Origin: Paenibacillus radicibacter
GTDB taxonomy: Bacteria > Bacillota > Bacilli > Paenibacillales > NBRC-103111
NCBI RefSeq assembly: GCF_024721995.1
Contig: NZ_JANQBC010000015.1
Coordinates: forward strand, 1 to 64,000
Reading direction: 5' to 3'
Length of the DNA: 64,000 bases
Shown here: in pieces, positions 41,744-49,904 of the stretch
How the letters are laid out: each line of letters begins with the position of its first letter
How positions within the stretch are numbered: the first letter of the stretch is position 1
The notes under the pieces: generated by a model
The model's database searches: none
Told to the model about the DNA's origin: nothing
Seen by the model: the letters and a program-made list of their open reading frames with translations, nothing else
Made by a program: the position numbers and the translations under genes

Positions 41744-42235
41744 TTGGGAAGTTTGTTGTTTCAATTAATAGGAATTGACAAAGCAGCTACACGTAAAAAA
41801 GTTGAAGAAGTATTAGAATCCGCACGTATTTATCGGCAAATTGGATTTATTCGTAAAGAGATCCAAACGACGAGATCATACGAAGCGCGTTATCATAGTG
41901 ATACGCATTCTATTAATAAGGCAACAGAAAATGTTGCGATATCCAATGTGGATGATGAAGAACGTCTTCGCTACTGGACGGAAAATGTGGAGCGAGCCGT
42001 ACAACAATTAAACACCAAAGAGCGCGATGTAATTGAAAAAAGATATTTGGAACCAGATCGAGAATATGACTTCCTACTCTGTCATGAGTTAGGCGTAAGC
42101 GAACGTACATATCGCAGAATTAAATCACATGCAATTGCTAAGCTTGCTTTTATGCTCAGTTTAGAAGTTAGTAAGGATGAGCATGAGCCTGAAAAGTATA
42201 AAAAAGAAAATGCCTGTATGATGGCAACCAAGTAA
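41744..42235 (+). CDS. ArpU-family phage transcriptional regulator, copy 2
   Basis: 163 residues, a clear paralogue of the preceding gene (IDKAATRKKVEEVLESARIYRQIGF, SYEARYHSDTHSINKATE, LLCHELGVSERTYRRIKSHA). It starts at TTG 41744, after AAAGGGGTGATGA, aligned with copy 1; a longer frame from 41720 is possible. Promoter P1 drives it, so if ArpU proteins act on the repeats it is in a positive loop. A strong terminator follows before P2. Confidence 0.85.
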   Translation: MGSLLFQLIGIDKAATRKKVEEVLESARIYRQIGFIRKEIQTTRSYEARYHSDTHSINKATENVAISNVDDEERLRYWTENVERAVQQLNTKERDVIEKRYLEPDREYDFLLCHELGVSERTYRRIKSHAIAKLAFMLSLEVSKDEHEPEKYKKENACMMATK

Positions 42236-42292
42236 CAGAGGTTAATAGTCTCATTAATACCCATCGGTGTTAGAGGGGTTAAATAGAAATTG

Positions 42293-42322
42293 TAAGAGAC
42301 GTGATGAACGTCTCTTTTTTTA
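42293..42322 (+). terminator. Terminator after the second arpU gene
   Basis: AGAGACG (42295-42301) and CGTCTCT (42309-42315), followed by TTTTTTT. A similar hairpin follows promoter P3 at 54436. Confidence 0.88.
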
Positions 42323-42388
42323 TGGGATTTATATCTGCTATTAAGGGAGGTGATGAAATAGAAATGATGATTAGAGCTCCTAATTGGT

Positions 42389-42443
42389 TGACCGAATGTT
42401 GGCCGCACGATGGCCGTTCATTCTTACTATCCAGTGATATATT
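42389..42443 (+). promoter_or_regulatory. Activator-type promoter P2 of tail module 1
   Basis: TGACC (42389), TGGCC (42400) and TGGCC (42411), period 11 bp, then TGATATATT (TATATT 42438-42443); last repeat to TATATT is 27 bp, as in P1 and P3. The first tail gene starts 35 bp downstream. Confidence 0.8.
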
Positions 42444-42477
42444 GGTAATGTAGAAGAATGAGGTAAGGATGGTGAAT

Positions 42478-42882
42478 ATGGATTATATAAGCATTCGAGA
42501 TCATGTAATGAAGGCAATACAAGCTGGGTATCCAAGTGCAGGGGTATATGGAGAAGAGATTGATCAAGTTTTTAAGAGTGGAGATTTCTTGGTTAAACTT
42601 GTGGAAGGTGAGCATTCACGAGAATTAGGCAGGCGTTATAAGCGAACGAATCGGCTGGATATTTCCTATTATCATGCAAACAATGCTAAAGCTTTAAAAG
42701 TCGCTGAGTCGCTGACAGAAATTCTGGAATACATCACGATTAACAAAATTTTATATCGAAGTACAGGAATGAAGCACGTATTCAATGCGAATGTGCTTCA
42801 TTTTTATTTGAACTACAACTACTTTGTTATGAAGAACGAAGTATCAGAACCCACAATGAACACATTAAAGATGGAGGGATAA
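42478..42882 (+). CDS. Tail terminator-like protein of module 1
   Basis: 134 residues from ATG 42478 (MDYISIRDHVMKAI), with AAGGATGG upstream; ATG 42469 is in frame. It resembles short phage proteins encoded just before the sheath that cap the tail (tail terminator/completion family). No enzyme motif. Position first in the module and the size support this; the family call is moderate. In module 2 the gene at 54952 has the same place and length. Confidence 0.65.
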   Translation: MDYISIRDHVMKAIQAGYPSAGVYGEEIDQVFKSGDFLVKLVEGEHSRELGRRYKRTNRLDISYYHANNAKALKVAESLTEILEYITINKILYRSTGMKHVFNANVLHFYLNYNYFVMKNEVSEPTMNTLKMEG

Positions 42883-42889
42883 TTCCACA

Positions 42890-43066
42890 ATGAAAAAAGC
42901 ACGAATTGAAAAAGCACAAACGTATACGAAGCAGCAATTTGCAGAGTCACAACAATTTAGTCCACTAAAAAAAGATGTGCTGCAAGCGTTATTAGAAGAT
43001 AAAGAATACACGATTGAACAAGCTTACCAAATCATTGAACAATTTGAACAAGGGGTGGTGCTGTAA
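42890..43066 (+). CDS. Small phage protein before the sheath gene
   Basis: 58 residues (MKKARIEKAQTYTKQQFAE, ending EQFEQGVVL), rich in Lys, Glu and Gln and predicted helical. It starts 7 bp after the preceding stop and its TAA overlaps the sheath ATG by one base (TAATG), so translation of the two is coupled. GGAGGG lies upstream. Function unknown; small helical proteins at this place occur in PBSX-like clusters. Confidence 0.7.
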   Translation: MKKARIEKAQTYTKQQFAESQQFSPLKKDVLQALLEDKEYTIEQAYQIIEQFEQGVVL

Positions 43067-44376
43067 TGGCTGGAGGTACATGGGAAACACAGAACAAAGT
43101 TCGACCAGGGGTATATATTAATGCAATTAGTGAACCGAAACCACTAGGAGCGGTAGGAGAACGTGGAGTTGTAACGATGGCTGTACCACTAAGTTGGGGA
43201 GAAGTTAAGAAAGTTGTTTCGTTAACGGCAACGGATAATTTCCAGCAAATTCTTGGGTTTAATCTAACAGATCCGCAGTTGGTGCTTCTAAACCAAGCTT
43301 TGAAGCGCGCTCAAACCGTTCTATTATACCGACTTAATGAAGGAACGAAAGCAACTGTAACGAGTGGTAGTGCAACCTTTACAGCGCGTTATAGTGGTAC
43401 TCGAGGCAATGATATTACGATGGTCGTTCGCAAGAATATGGATCAATCGGATAAATGGGATGTTCAGACGCTAGTTTCAGGCGAAGTGATGGATGTACAG
43501 ACTGTATCGAATGCTTCAGATATTAAATCCAATGGTTGGGTTGTTTGCTCTGGTGAGCTCGCTGCAACAGCAGGTACACCGCTAGTTGGTGGTACAGACG
43601 GAACGGTTACGAATCAGGATCATACCGATTATTTATCAGCAATTGAGGTACATAACTTTAACGTAATGGCCTTAACGAGTACAGATCAGACACTTAAATC
43701 GGTCTATGTTAATTTTACAAAACGTCTTAGAGATGTTGAAGGCCGCAAGATTCAGCTCGTACTTGAAAACTATCCACAAGCGAACCATGAAGGTGTAATT
43801 AGTGTGAAGAATGGTGTCATTCTAAGTAATGGTACGAAGCTTGCAGCTCATGAATGTGTAGCGTGGGTGTCAGGTACGACTGCAGGAGCTTCTGTGAATC
43901 AATCACTTACCTATCAAGTATACGACGAGGCTGTTGATGTCTCTCCGAAATATACGAATGCCCAAATTGAAGCAGCGCTACGAGCCGGGGAGTTCGTGTT
44001 TACACAAATCAAGGGCAGAGCAGTTGTTGAACAAGATATTAATACGTTAACAAGCTATACACCTAAGAAGAACAAGACTTTTTCCAAGAATCGTGCTTTA
44101 AGAGCACTTGATGGACTAGCCAATGATTTCAAACGGATTTTCGAAGATTACTATATCGGTAAGGTAGATAACAATCCAGATGGTCGTAATTTGTTTAAGA
44201 AAGAGTGCATCAATCAAGTCGAGCTGTATCAAGGAATGAATGCCATTCAAGATTTTAACTCACAGACGGATGTTGTTGTCATGGAGGGCGAAGAGATTGA
44301 TGGTATCTATGTGGAGCTAGCAGCTAAGCCGGTTGATTCCATTGAGAAAATTTATATGAAAGTGAGAGTGAAATAG
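43066..44376 (+). CDS. xkdK: Contractile tail sheath protein, XkdK type (module 1)
   Basis: 436 residues. The N-terminus GGTWETQNKVRPGVYINAIS and the C-terminal DSIEKIYMKVRV match the XkdK sheath of PBSX. The protein polymerises around the tube and contracts on contact with a target cell. Insertion domain at about residues 100-190 (SGSATFTARYSGTRGND...). Start codon overlaps the previous stop; the tube gene follows directly. Confidence 0.9.
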   Translation: MAGGTWETQNKVRPGVYINAISEPKPLGAVGERGVVTMAVPLSWGEVKKVVSLTATDNFQQILGFNLTDPQLVLLNQALKRAQTVLLYRLNEGTKATVTSGSATFTARYSGTRGNDITMVVRKNMDQSDKWDVQTLVSGEVMDVQTVSNASDIKSNGWVVCSGELAATAGTPLVGGTDGTVTNQDHTDYLSAIEVHNFNVMALTSTDQTLKSVYVNFTKRLRDVEGRKIQLVLENYPQANHEGVISVKNGVILSNGTKLAAHECVAWVSGTTAGASVNQSLTYQVYDEAVDVSPKYTNAQIEAALRAGEFVFTQIKGRAVVEQDINTLTSYTPKKNKTFSKNRALRALDGLANDFKRIFEDYYIGKVDNNPDGRNLFKKECINQVELYQGMNAIQDFNSQTDVVVMEGEEIDGIYVELAAKPVDSIEKIYMKVRVK

Positions 44377-44841
44377 ATGGCTTATTTAATGGCGAAAGAC
44401 ACGATTTCTGGCCAGGAGGCAAGAGCGTACGCTACGATCAATGGCAGAGTAGAAGAACTGTTCTATGCGAAGAAAATCGAGGCGAAAGTAAAGAAGAATA
44501 AGAAGTCCATGAAGACTCTTGGTAAACGTGGTTCTCAGAACAAGGCGAATGGTTTTGAAGGAACAGGGAGTATGACGATTTATTATGTGACCTCTCTCTT
44601 CCGTCAACTCATGCTTGATTACATGAAAACAGGTAGAGATACGTACTTTGATCTACAAATCGTCAATGAAGATCCAGCTTCAAGTATTGGCAAACAGACT
44701 GTAGTTATTAAGGGTGTCAATCTAGACGAAGTGACGCTAGCAAGCTTTGATGTTGAATCCGAAGCACTTGAAGAAGAACTCGCATTTACATTCGACGATG
44801 CAGATATTCTAGATCAATTTGGTAAACCAGTTCTCGGCTAA
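44377..44841 (+). CDS. xkdM: Tail tube protein, XkdM type (module 1)
   Basis: 154 residues. KDTISGQEARAYATINGRVEELFYAKKIEAK and MKTLGKRGSQNKANGFEGTGSMTIYY are typical of XkdM tail-core proteins, which stack as hexamers to form the inner tube. Its ATG follows the sheath stop with no gap, with the ribosome site inside the sheath gene. Confidence 0.92.
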   Translation: MAYLMAKDTISGQEARAYATINGRVEELFYAKKIEAKVKKNKKSMKTLGKRGSQNKANGFEGTGSMTIYYVTSLFRQLMLDYMKTGRDTYFDLQIVNEDPASSIGKQTVVIKGVNLDEVTLASFDVESEALEEELAFTFDDADILDQFGKPVLG

Positions 44842-44874
44842 TAAATTTATTAACGAAGGGAAGTAAACAATTCC

Positions 44875-45285
44875 ATGTCAACTTTACAAGATTTTTTGAA
44901 TGCTAATCCAGTGGATAATTTAACAGAAGAGGTCCTGATTTCAGATCGATTTAAAAGTGCAGATGGTAAGCTTTATACATTTAAAATTAAGGCAATGACG
45001 AGCAGTGCATTTGAGAGCGTAAGGAAGAAGTCCATGGTCGTTCGTAAGGGCGGAAAAGTAGAATTGGATATGGAAAAATTCAATAACAGTATCGTTATTG
45101 GGCATACGCTTGAGCCAGATTTTAAAGATGCGAAGAGTCTAGAGAAGTCAGGCTGTCTGAATCCAGAAGACTACATGAACAAAGTACTGCTTTCCGGTGA
45201 AATTGCAGAGTTAAGTGAGCGAATTCAGAATCTATCTGGTTTTAATAAGAAAATGGAAGACTTGGTCGAGGAAGCAAAAAACTAA
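44875..45285 (+). CDS. xkdN: Tail assembly chaperone, unshifted product, XkdN type (module 1)
   Basis: 136 residues. TSSAFESVRKKSMVVRKGGKVE and VLLSGEIAELSERIQNLSGF are shared with XkdN-type chaperones that coat the tape measure during assembly. The stop is reached right after the slippery A AAA AAC (45276-45282), so a fraction of ribosomes should continue in the -1 frame (next entry). AAGGGAAG precedes the ATG. Confidence 0.88.
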   Translation: MSTLQDFLNANPVDNLTEEVLISDRFKSADGKLYTFKIKAMTSSAFESVRKKSMVVRKGGKVELDMEKFNNSIVIGHTLEPDFKDAKSLEKSGCLNPEDYMNKVLLSGEIAELSERIQNLSGFNKKMEDLVEEAKN

Positions 45286-45446
45286 TTCAGGAGGGTGATA
45301 GTGAGTCGAATTATGCTTACTATGTCCTCCACAAGTTTCGTAAATTTCCGTCTGAGTTCTTGGATTTATCACGTGAGGAAAAAGCTTTTATTATCGCTGC
45401 AATCGATATTCGTATTGCGGCAGAGAAGAAGGCAGCGAAAAAATAG
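44875..45446 (+). CDS. Tail assembly chaperone, -1 frameshift fusion product (module 1)
   Basis: A -1 slip on A AAA AAC at 45276-45282, one codon before the TAA, continues for 54 codons (SNYAYYVLHKFRKFPSEFLDL, SREEKAFIIAAIDIR) to TAG 45444-45446, giving 190 residues. The extension has no usable start of its own: the GTG at 45301 after GGAGGG is in another frame. The pattern is the same as the phage G/GT chaperone pair. GGAGG (45290-45294) could pair with CCTCC (45326-45330) as a weak stimulator. Confidence 0.85.
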
Positions 45447-45475
45447 AGTAGTTTTTTAGAAAATAGGTTTGATAT

Positions 45476-45501
45476 AAGGCGCCTTTGAGGGCGTCTTTTT
45501 C
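45476..45501 (+). terminator. Intra-operon terminator/attenuator before the tape measure gene
   Basis: AAGGCGCC (45476-45483) and GGCGTCTT (45490-45497) form an 8 bp stem with one G-T pair and a 6-base loop, followed by TTT. Partial termination here would lower expression of tape measure and baseplate genes relative to sheath and tube. Confidence 0.65.
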
Positions 45502-45524
45502 ATTCCTAGAAAGGAGATACCGAT

Positions 45525-47492
45525 ATGGCAACAGTAACAGCTTCCATAAAATTAATGAGTGGAATGGATGGATCACTCAAGAGTATCGCCAGAGGCATGA
45601 ATTTTCTCGTCAATGCGATGGACAAACTACAGTCTTCATTTGAGAAAAGTGTGAGAGTTGACGAACGATTAGTTGCAAGCAATAACAGACTAATTGCATC
45701 GCAAAACAACCTACGCGACTCCATGAGGAAAGTAGCTGAACCACCCAAACAGAGTAGTAAGTCATCTGATGAGGGAGCTAAAGGGAAGAATCCTATTTGG
45801 GGTACGCTTAAAAGTATTATGGATGAGAAAAAAAATTCTGATAAAATCCAGAAGTTTGCGAGTGAAGCCTTCAAGGGTGCCATGGAGCAAATTGCAGTTG
45901 AGGATACGTTTAAGGGGCAAACCAAAGATCCTGCAGTCGGGAGTGCAATGTTCGAGAAATTTAAGTCGGAAGCCATAAGTTCCGGAGCAGATGTTAAAGA
46001 ATATCTACAAAGCACGTTATCGTTCTTTCCTAAGACACAGAATACAGATCAACTTTCTAAGCTAAATGGATTCGCGACACGCTTAGCTGCTTTTGATGGA
46101 TCAGGTGGTGGAGTAAAGGGTGGCGCTAAGGTAATAAATGATGCGATGTCAGGTGATGCGGCTGGACTTACTGGGAAATTCAATATGTCTAAAAAGGATA
46201 TTGATTCTTCTAAAATTGAAAGTTTAGGGAAGTCAGGTGATATTGATGGCTTCATCAAAGCTTTCGATGAACTTCTCGAAAAGCAGAAGATGAGTGAGAA
46301 AGCGGCTCAAACCATGCTTGCAAGTCCAGTTAAACAAGCCGAAATGCTCGGTAATAACCTGAAATCTGCGTTAGATAATGTGGGTATGGATGCAGCGCAG
46401 GGATTAGCACCGTTACTTTCTAAACTAAATGAGGATTTTCAAGCAGGTAAATTTCAGGCATTTTTTGACGGATTAAACCAGGGATTATCGTTGTTTGCTA
46501 GTATTCTAGTAGATATATATAAAGATGTAACTTATATTTCTAATTTCATTTCAAATAATTGGACAATTATTGGGCCGATCATTTGGGGGTTAACAACAGC
46601 AGTAGCAATCTTTACTGCAGCTTTAGCAATTAAAACTACGGTTTTATGGGCTTTAGCTGGTGCATGGATGACGCTAAACACTATTATGAAAGCCAATATT
46701 TTTATATTAATTATTTCTGTCATTATTGGTTTAATCGTCTGGTTCTATAAACTATGGGAAACGAATGATAATTTTGCGGCGGGTTTGATGCGAGGATGGA
46801 ACGCTATTATGAACTTTTTTGATGGCATACCTGCTTGGTTTTGGGTAATGTATGAAGCGTTGTTGCAGTCTCTTTTAGACTGGGCATCTAACTATTCAAA
46901 GATTTTTGAAAATGTAATAAATTTTATTATTTCTGGTTTGAATAAGATAATGAGTTTAATTAATAAGCTCACAGGTACATCATTTTCAATTGAAACTACA
47001 TTTGATTTTGATGATTTCTCTACTCAAGCACTTAATTATGCGAAGGGGAAGAAAGAAGAAGAGTACGCACGAGTAGCAGCTAACAAGGCACAACGTGAAC
47101 AAGAAGTGCAAGATATGTATAGCAGCCGAGCAAATAAAAGAGCTGCTGAAGAAGCTGCTAAAGCCCAAAAGGATGCAGATGCGAATAGTCTGATGGACAA
47201 ATGGAATGCGAAGCAAGTTCCTTCTATAGCTCCTACTACAGTTCCTAATATCGGTCGTGTGGATGAGGTGGGTAAGATTGAAGATTCAGTGGATGTGTCT
47301 AGTGAAGATCTGAAGTTAATGCGTGAGCTAGCAGATATCCAAAGCATTCAGAACTTTGTCTCGCTTACACCAACCGTCTCTATGACAACAGGTAATATTA
47401 ACAACGGATATGACGTGGATACGATTATTTCGCGTATCACAAAGTCACTGGAGGAGGAAGTTGCTTCATCGGCTCAGGGGGTGTTTAGTTAA
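45525..47492 (+). CDS. Tail tape measure protein (module 1)
   Basis: 655 residues. N-terminal coiled-coil and low-complexity region (ASIKLMSGMDGSLKSIARGMN, then Ser/Lys-rich), a central membrane-like region (about 345-420, with FILIISVIIGLIVWFY and ATA-rich helices), a charged KAQREQEVQDMYSSRANKRAAEEAAKAQKD-type segment and a conserved C-terminus ending SLEEEVASSAQG. Sets tube length and is expected to leave the particle first on firing. AAAGGAGATACCGAT precedes the ATG. Length implies a tail of about 100 nm if 1.5 angstrom per residue applies. Confidence 0.88.
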   Translation: MATVTASIKLMSGMDGSLKSIARGMNFLVNAMDKLQSSFEKSVRVDERLVASNNRLIASQNNLRDSMRKVAEPPKQSSKSSDEGAKGKNPIWGTLKSIMDEKKNSDKIQKFASEAFKGAMEQIAVEDTFKGQTKDPAVGSAMFEKFKSEAISSGADVKEYLQSTLSFFPKTQNTDQLSKLNGFATRLAAFDGSGGGVKGGAKVINDAMSGDAAGLTGKFNMSKKDIDSSKIESLGKSGDIDGFIKAFDELLEKQKMSEKAAQTMLASPVKQAEMLGNNLKSALDNVGMDAAQGLAPLLSKLNEDFQAGKFQAFFDGLNQGLSLFASILVDIYKDVTYISNFISNNWTIIGPIIWGLTTAVAIFTAALAIKTTVLWALAGAWMTLNTIMKANIFILIISVIIGLIVWFYKLWETNDNFAAGLMRGWNAIMNFFDGIPAWFWVMYEALLQSLLDWASNYSKIFENVINFIISGLNKIMSLINKLTGTSFSIETTFDFDDFSTQALNYAKGKKEEEYARVAANKAQREQEVQDMYSSRANKRAAEEAAKAQKDADANSLMDKWNAKQVPSIAPTTVPNIGRVDEVGKIEDSVDVSSEDLKLMRELADIQSIQNFVSLTPTVSMTTGNINNGYDVDTIISRITKSLEEEVASSAQGVFS

Positions 47493-48188
47493 ATGGAGTA
47501 TGGGATATGGTTAAGTTTTAACAATCAAGAAGAAGGATTTCAGATTCCAATTAATCCAGAGTCACTTGAAATTAGTGAGAGTGGTAGTGGGGAGACGTAT
47601 GACATCGGTGCAATAGGAGAAATCAATGTCATCAAGAGTCCGCAACTGGCGGAATATAAATTTCAAGGGATTTTTCCAGCGATGAACTATCCGTTTGTAA
47701 TAACTAAATTTCTCTTAAAGCCTATGCAATATGTTGGATACATTAAAAAGTGGATGGGGACTAGGCGTCCAATTCGATTTGTGTATATTGGTACCAACTC
47801 CTATCTGAACGGTGAAGGGAAAACAATCTCAGAAGTCAATGAAGCCGTTAGTATTGAAAAGTTTGACTGGAACGAAGTTGCGGGTTCACCTGGAGATATC
47901 GAATACTCGATCACCCTTAAGAAGTATGTGTTCTACGCAGCTAAGAAGGCTGTTTATACAGAAAATAAAAACACAGGCGAACTAGAAGCGCAGCAGCAAA
48001 GCCCAGAGCGCCCAAGTGATAAGCAACAACCGAAGACCTATACATTAGTTGCAGGAGATAATCTCTCCAAAGTTTCTAAGAAGGTGCTGGGGGATGATTG
48101 GAAATGGCCAGAAATCCAGAAACTTAATGGGATTACAGATGCACAGCTCAAAAATCTTCAAATCGGTATGGTGCTCAAGATGCCGTAA
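47493..48188 (+). CDS. xkdP: LysM-containing tail protein, XkdP type (module 1)
   Basis: 231 residues. The N-terminal IWLSFNNQEEGFQIPINPESLEI is the XkdP hallmark, and a C-terminal LysM domain (YTLVAGDNLSKVSKKVLGD...GMVLKMP) binds peptidoglycan. Sits at the tube/baseplate junction in related tails. The ATG overlaps the TMP stop region; XkdQ follows after 9 bp. Confidence 0.9.
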   Translation: MEYGIWLSFNNQEEGFQIPINPESLEISESGSGETYDIGAIGEINVIKSPQLAEYKFQGIFPAMNYPFVITKFLLKPMQYVGYIKKWMGTRRPIRFVYIGTNSYLNGEGKTISEVNEAVSIEKFDWNEVAGSPGDIEYSITLKKYVFYAAKKAVYTENKNTGELEAQQQSPERPSDKQQPKTYTLVAGDNLSKVSKKVLGDDWKWPEIQKLNGITDAQLKNLQIGMVLKMP

Positions 48189-48197
48189 GGAGGTTCT

Positions 48198-49166
48198 ATG
48201 CTTGAAGTTCTAATCGACAATAAAGACGGCAATGTGTGGGATATATCAAGCCTTGTATCTAGTGTCTCATGGAAAACGAAGTGGATCGGGGCTGCTGGTA
48301 GCTTAGATATTACGATGGTTAAAGGTGGATTATATGAGAGTGCTAGCTTCAAGTACAATAATGGTGACATTATCCGAGTACGCAGGGGCGATTCGAATAT
48401 ATTCTACGGCTATATTTTCTCAGTGGATAGTGGTAAAGATGAAGCTGTAACGATTAAAGCCTATGATCAAATACGCTATCTCATGGTGAATGATACCTAT
48501 GTGCTTAAAGGAGCAACGGCAACAGAAGTGATTAAGAAAGTTGCGGACGATTTTAAGTTGAAAATTGGAACACTAGTGGATACGAAGCACAAAATTCCTA
48601 CACTTGTAGAAATTAATAAAACTTTGTTTGATCTTATTAGTAAAGCAATAAATTTAACCGTCATCGCAACGAATCAGAACTTTGTGTTTTATGATGATTT
48701 TGGGAGTCTTATACTTGCGAATGTGAGGGATATGAAGCTTGATTTTTACGTAGGTGATGACAGTTTAATGTTTGACTACACTTATAATCGCACCATTGAT
48801 AACGACACCTATAATAAGGTTAAAATCATTCAGGATAGTAAGAAAACAGGCAAGCGTGAAGTATACGTCGAGCAAGACAGCGCGAATATTGCCAAATGGG
48901 GTATGCTTCAATATTTTCAAACCGTCGACGAGAATATGAATGAAGCCCAGGTTAGCGATATGTTGCAGAACTTAATGACGGCTAAGAACAGGGAGAAGAA
49001 GACGATTCAGCTAAAAGCAATCGGTGATCCGAGGGTGCGAGCAGGATGTTTTGTCCCTGTGGAGCTGAAGGAGTTTGGCATTAATCAACACTATCTTATC
49101 GATGAATGTACACATGATTACGATTCTACGAGTCATACGATGACACTTAGTTTGAAGGTGATATGA
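48198..49166 (+). CDS. xkdQ: Tail hub / baseplate protein, XkdQ type (module 1)
   Basis: 322 residues, the hub protein family of PBSX (gp27-like). EVLIDNKDGNVWDISSLVSSVSWKT and a C-terminal RVRAGCFVPVELKEFG...HYLIDECTHDYDS are the conserved ends. GGAGGTTCT precedes the ATG. Confidence 0.88.
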   Translation: MLEVLIDNKDGNVWDISSLVSSVSWKTKWIGAAGSLDITMVKGGLYESASFKYNNGDIIRVRRGDSNIFYGYIFSVDSGKDEAVTIKAYDQIRYLMVNDTYVLKGATATEVIKKVADDFKLKIGTLVDTKHKIPTLVEINKTLFDLISKAINLTVIATNQNFVFYDDFGSLILANVRDMKLDFYVGDDSLMFDYTYNRTIDNDTYNKVKIIQDSKKTGKREVYVEQDSANIAKWGMLQYFQTVDENMNEAQVSDMLQNLMTAKNREKKTIQLKAIGDPRVRAGCFVPVELKEFGINQHYLIDECTHDYDSTSHTMTLSLKVI

Positions 49167-49167
49167 A

Positions 49168-49509
49168 ATGTCTTTATTAAATATTATTAAATCGGCCGGT
49201 GCGGGTGCAGTTGATGCAGGTAATCCGGTTGCTATGCTTTTTGCAGAAGTCACACAAATGAATCCTCTGGAGTTAAACGTTGATCAACGGTTTACACTCA
49301 CTGAGGATTTTTTAATTATTCCAGAGAGTCTAACGCGCTATGAGATTGACTTAAAGCATAAGCATGATGCTCTAGGAGGATCGACTCAAGATGCATTGCC
49401 ACAGAAAATTGTCATTCGAGAAGGTTTGAAGAATGGCGACAATGTGCTGCTATTGCGAGTTCAAGGTGGGAATAGCTTCATCATTCTCGACAAGGTGGTG
49501 AAAGGATGA
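49168..49509 (+). CDS. xkdR: XkdR-like (DUF2577) baseplate protein (module 1)
   Basis: 113 residues with a short OB-like sequence (LNVDQRFTLTEDFLIIPESLTRY, GDNVLLLRVQGGNSFIILDKV). DUF2577 proteins lie between hub and wedge genes in PBSX-like tails. Overlaps the next gene by 4 bp (ATGA). Confidence 0.85.
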   Translation: MSLLNIIKSAGAGAVDAGNPVAMLFAEVTQMNPLELNVDQRFTLTEDFLIIPESLTRYEIDLKHKHDALGGSTQDALPQKIVIREGLKNGDNVLLLRVQGGNSFIILDKVVKG

Positions 49510-49904
49510 TTCCGCAAGGTGGAATATTACAAGCCAGTCCAAGTACTCGGCAAGTTCAGCAACCTAGTAAGACTTACAGATTAGATTTAAAGAACAACCG
49601 AATATCGGGGATTGCAGATGGCTTGGATGCGATTAAGCAGATGGTGGTTAAATGTCTTTCGACAGAGAGATATGAGCACTTTATTTATAGCTTTAATTAC
49701 GGGACTGAGAGCATAATCGGCTCGGATCGCCTACTGTATCAATCCGAGACAGAACGTTTCATTAAAGAAGCGTTAATGCAAGATGATCGAATCAGAAGTG
49801 TCGAGGATTTTGTATTCACTTTCGAAGGGGATACAGGAACGGTCGCATTTGATGTCGTGACAGATTATGGGCGTTATAGAGAGGAGGTAAGTCGAAGTGT
49901 ATGA
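49506..49904 (+). CDS. xkdS: XkdS-like (DUF2634, gp25-like) baseplate wedge protein (module 1)
   Basis: 132 residues. The motif STERYEHFIYSFNYGTE and ERFIKEALMQDDRIRSV are typical of the gp25-like wedge family, a core of contractile baseplates. Overlaps its neighbours by 4 and 8 bp. Confidence 0.88.
   Translation: MIPQGGILQASPSTRQVQQPSKTYRLDLKNNRISGIADGLDAIKQMVVKCLSTERYEHFIYSFNYGTESIIGSDRLLYQSETERFIKEALMQDDRIRSVEDFVFTFEGDTGTVAFDVVTDYGRYREEVSRSV

Noticed and set aside
45301-45446. An independent gene starting at GTG 45301 after GGAGGG
   Set aside because: That GTG is not in the frame of the conserved extension; only a -1 shift from the upstream gene reaches it.
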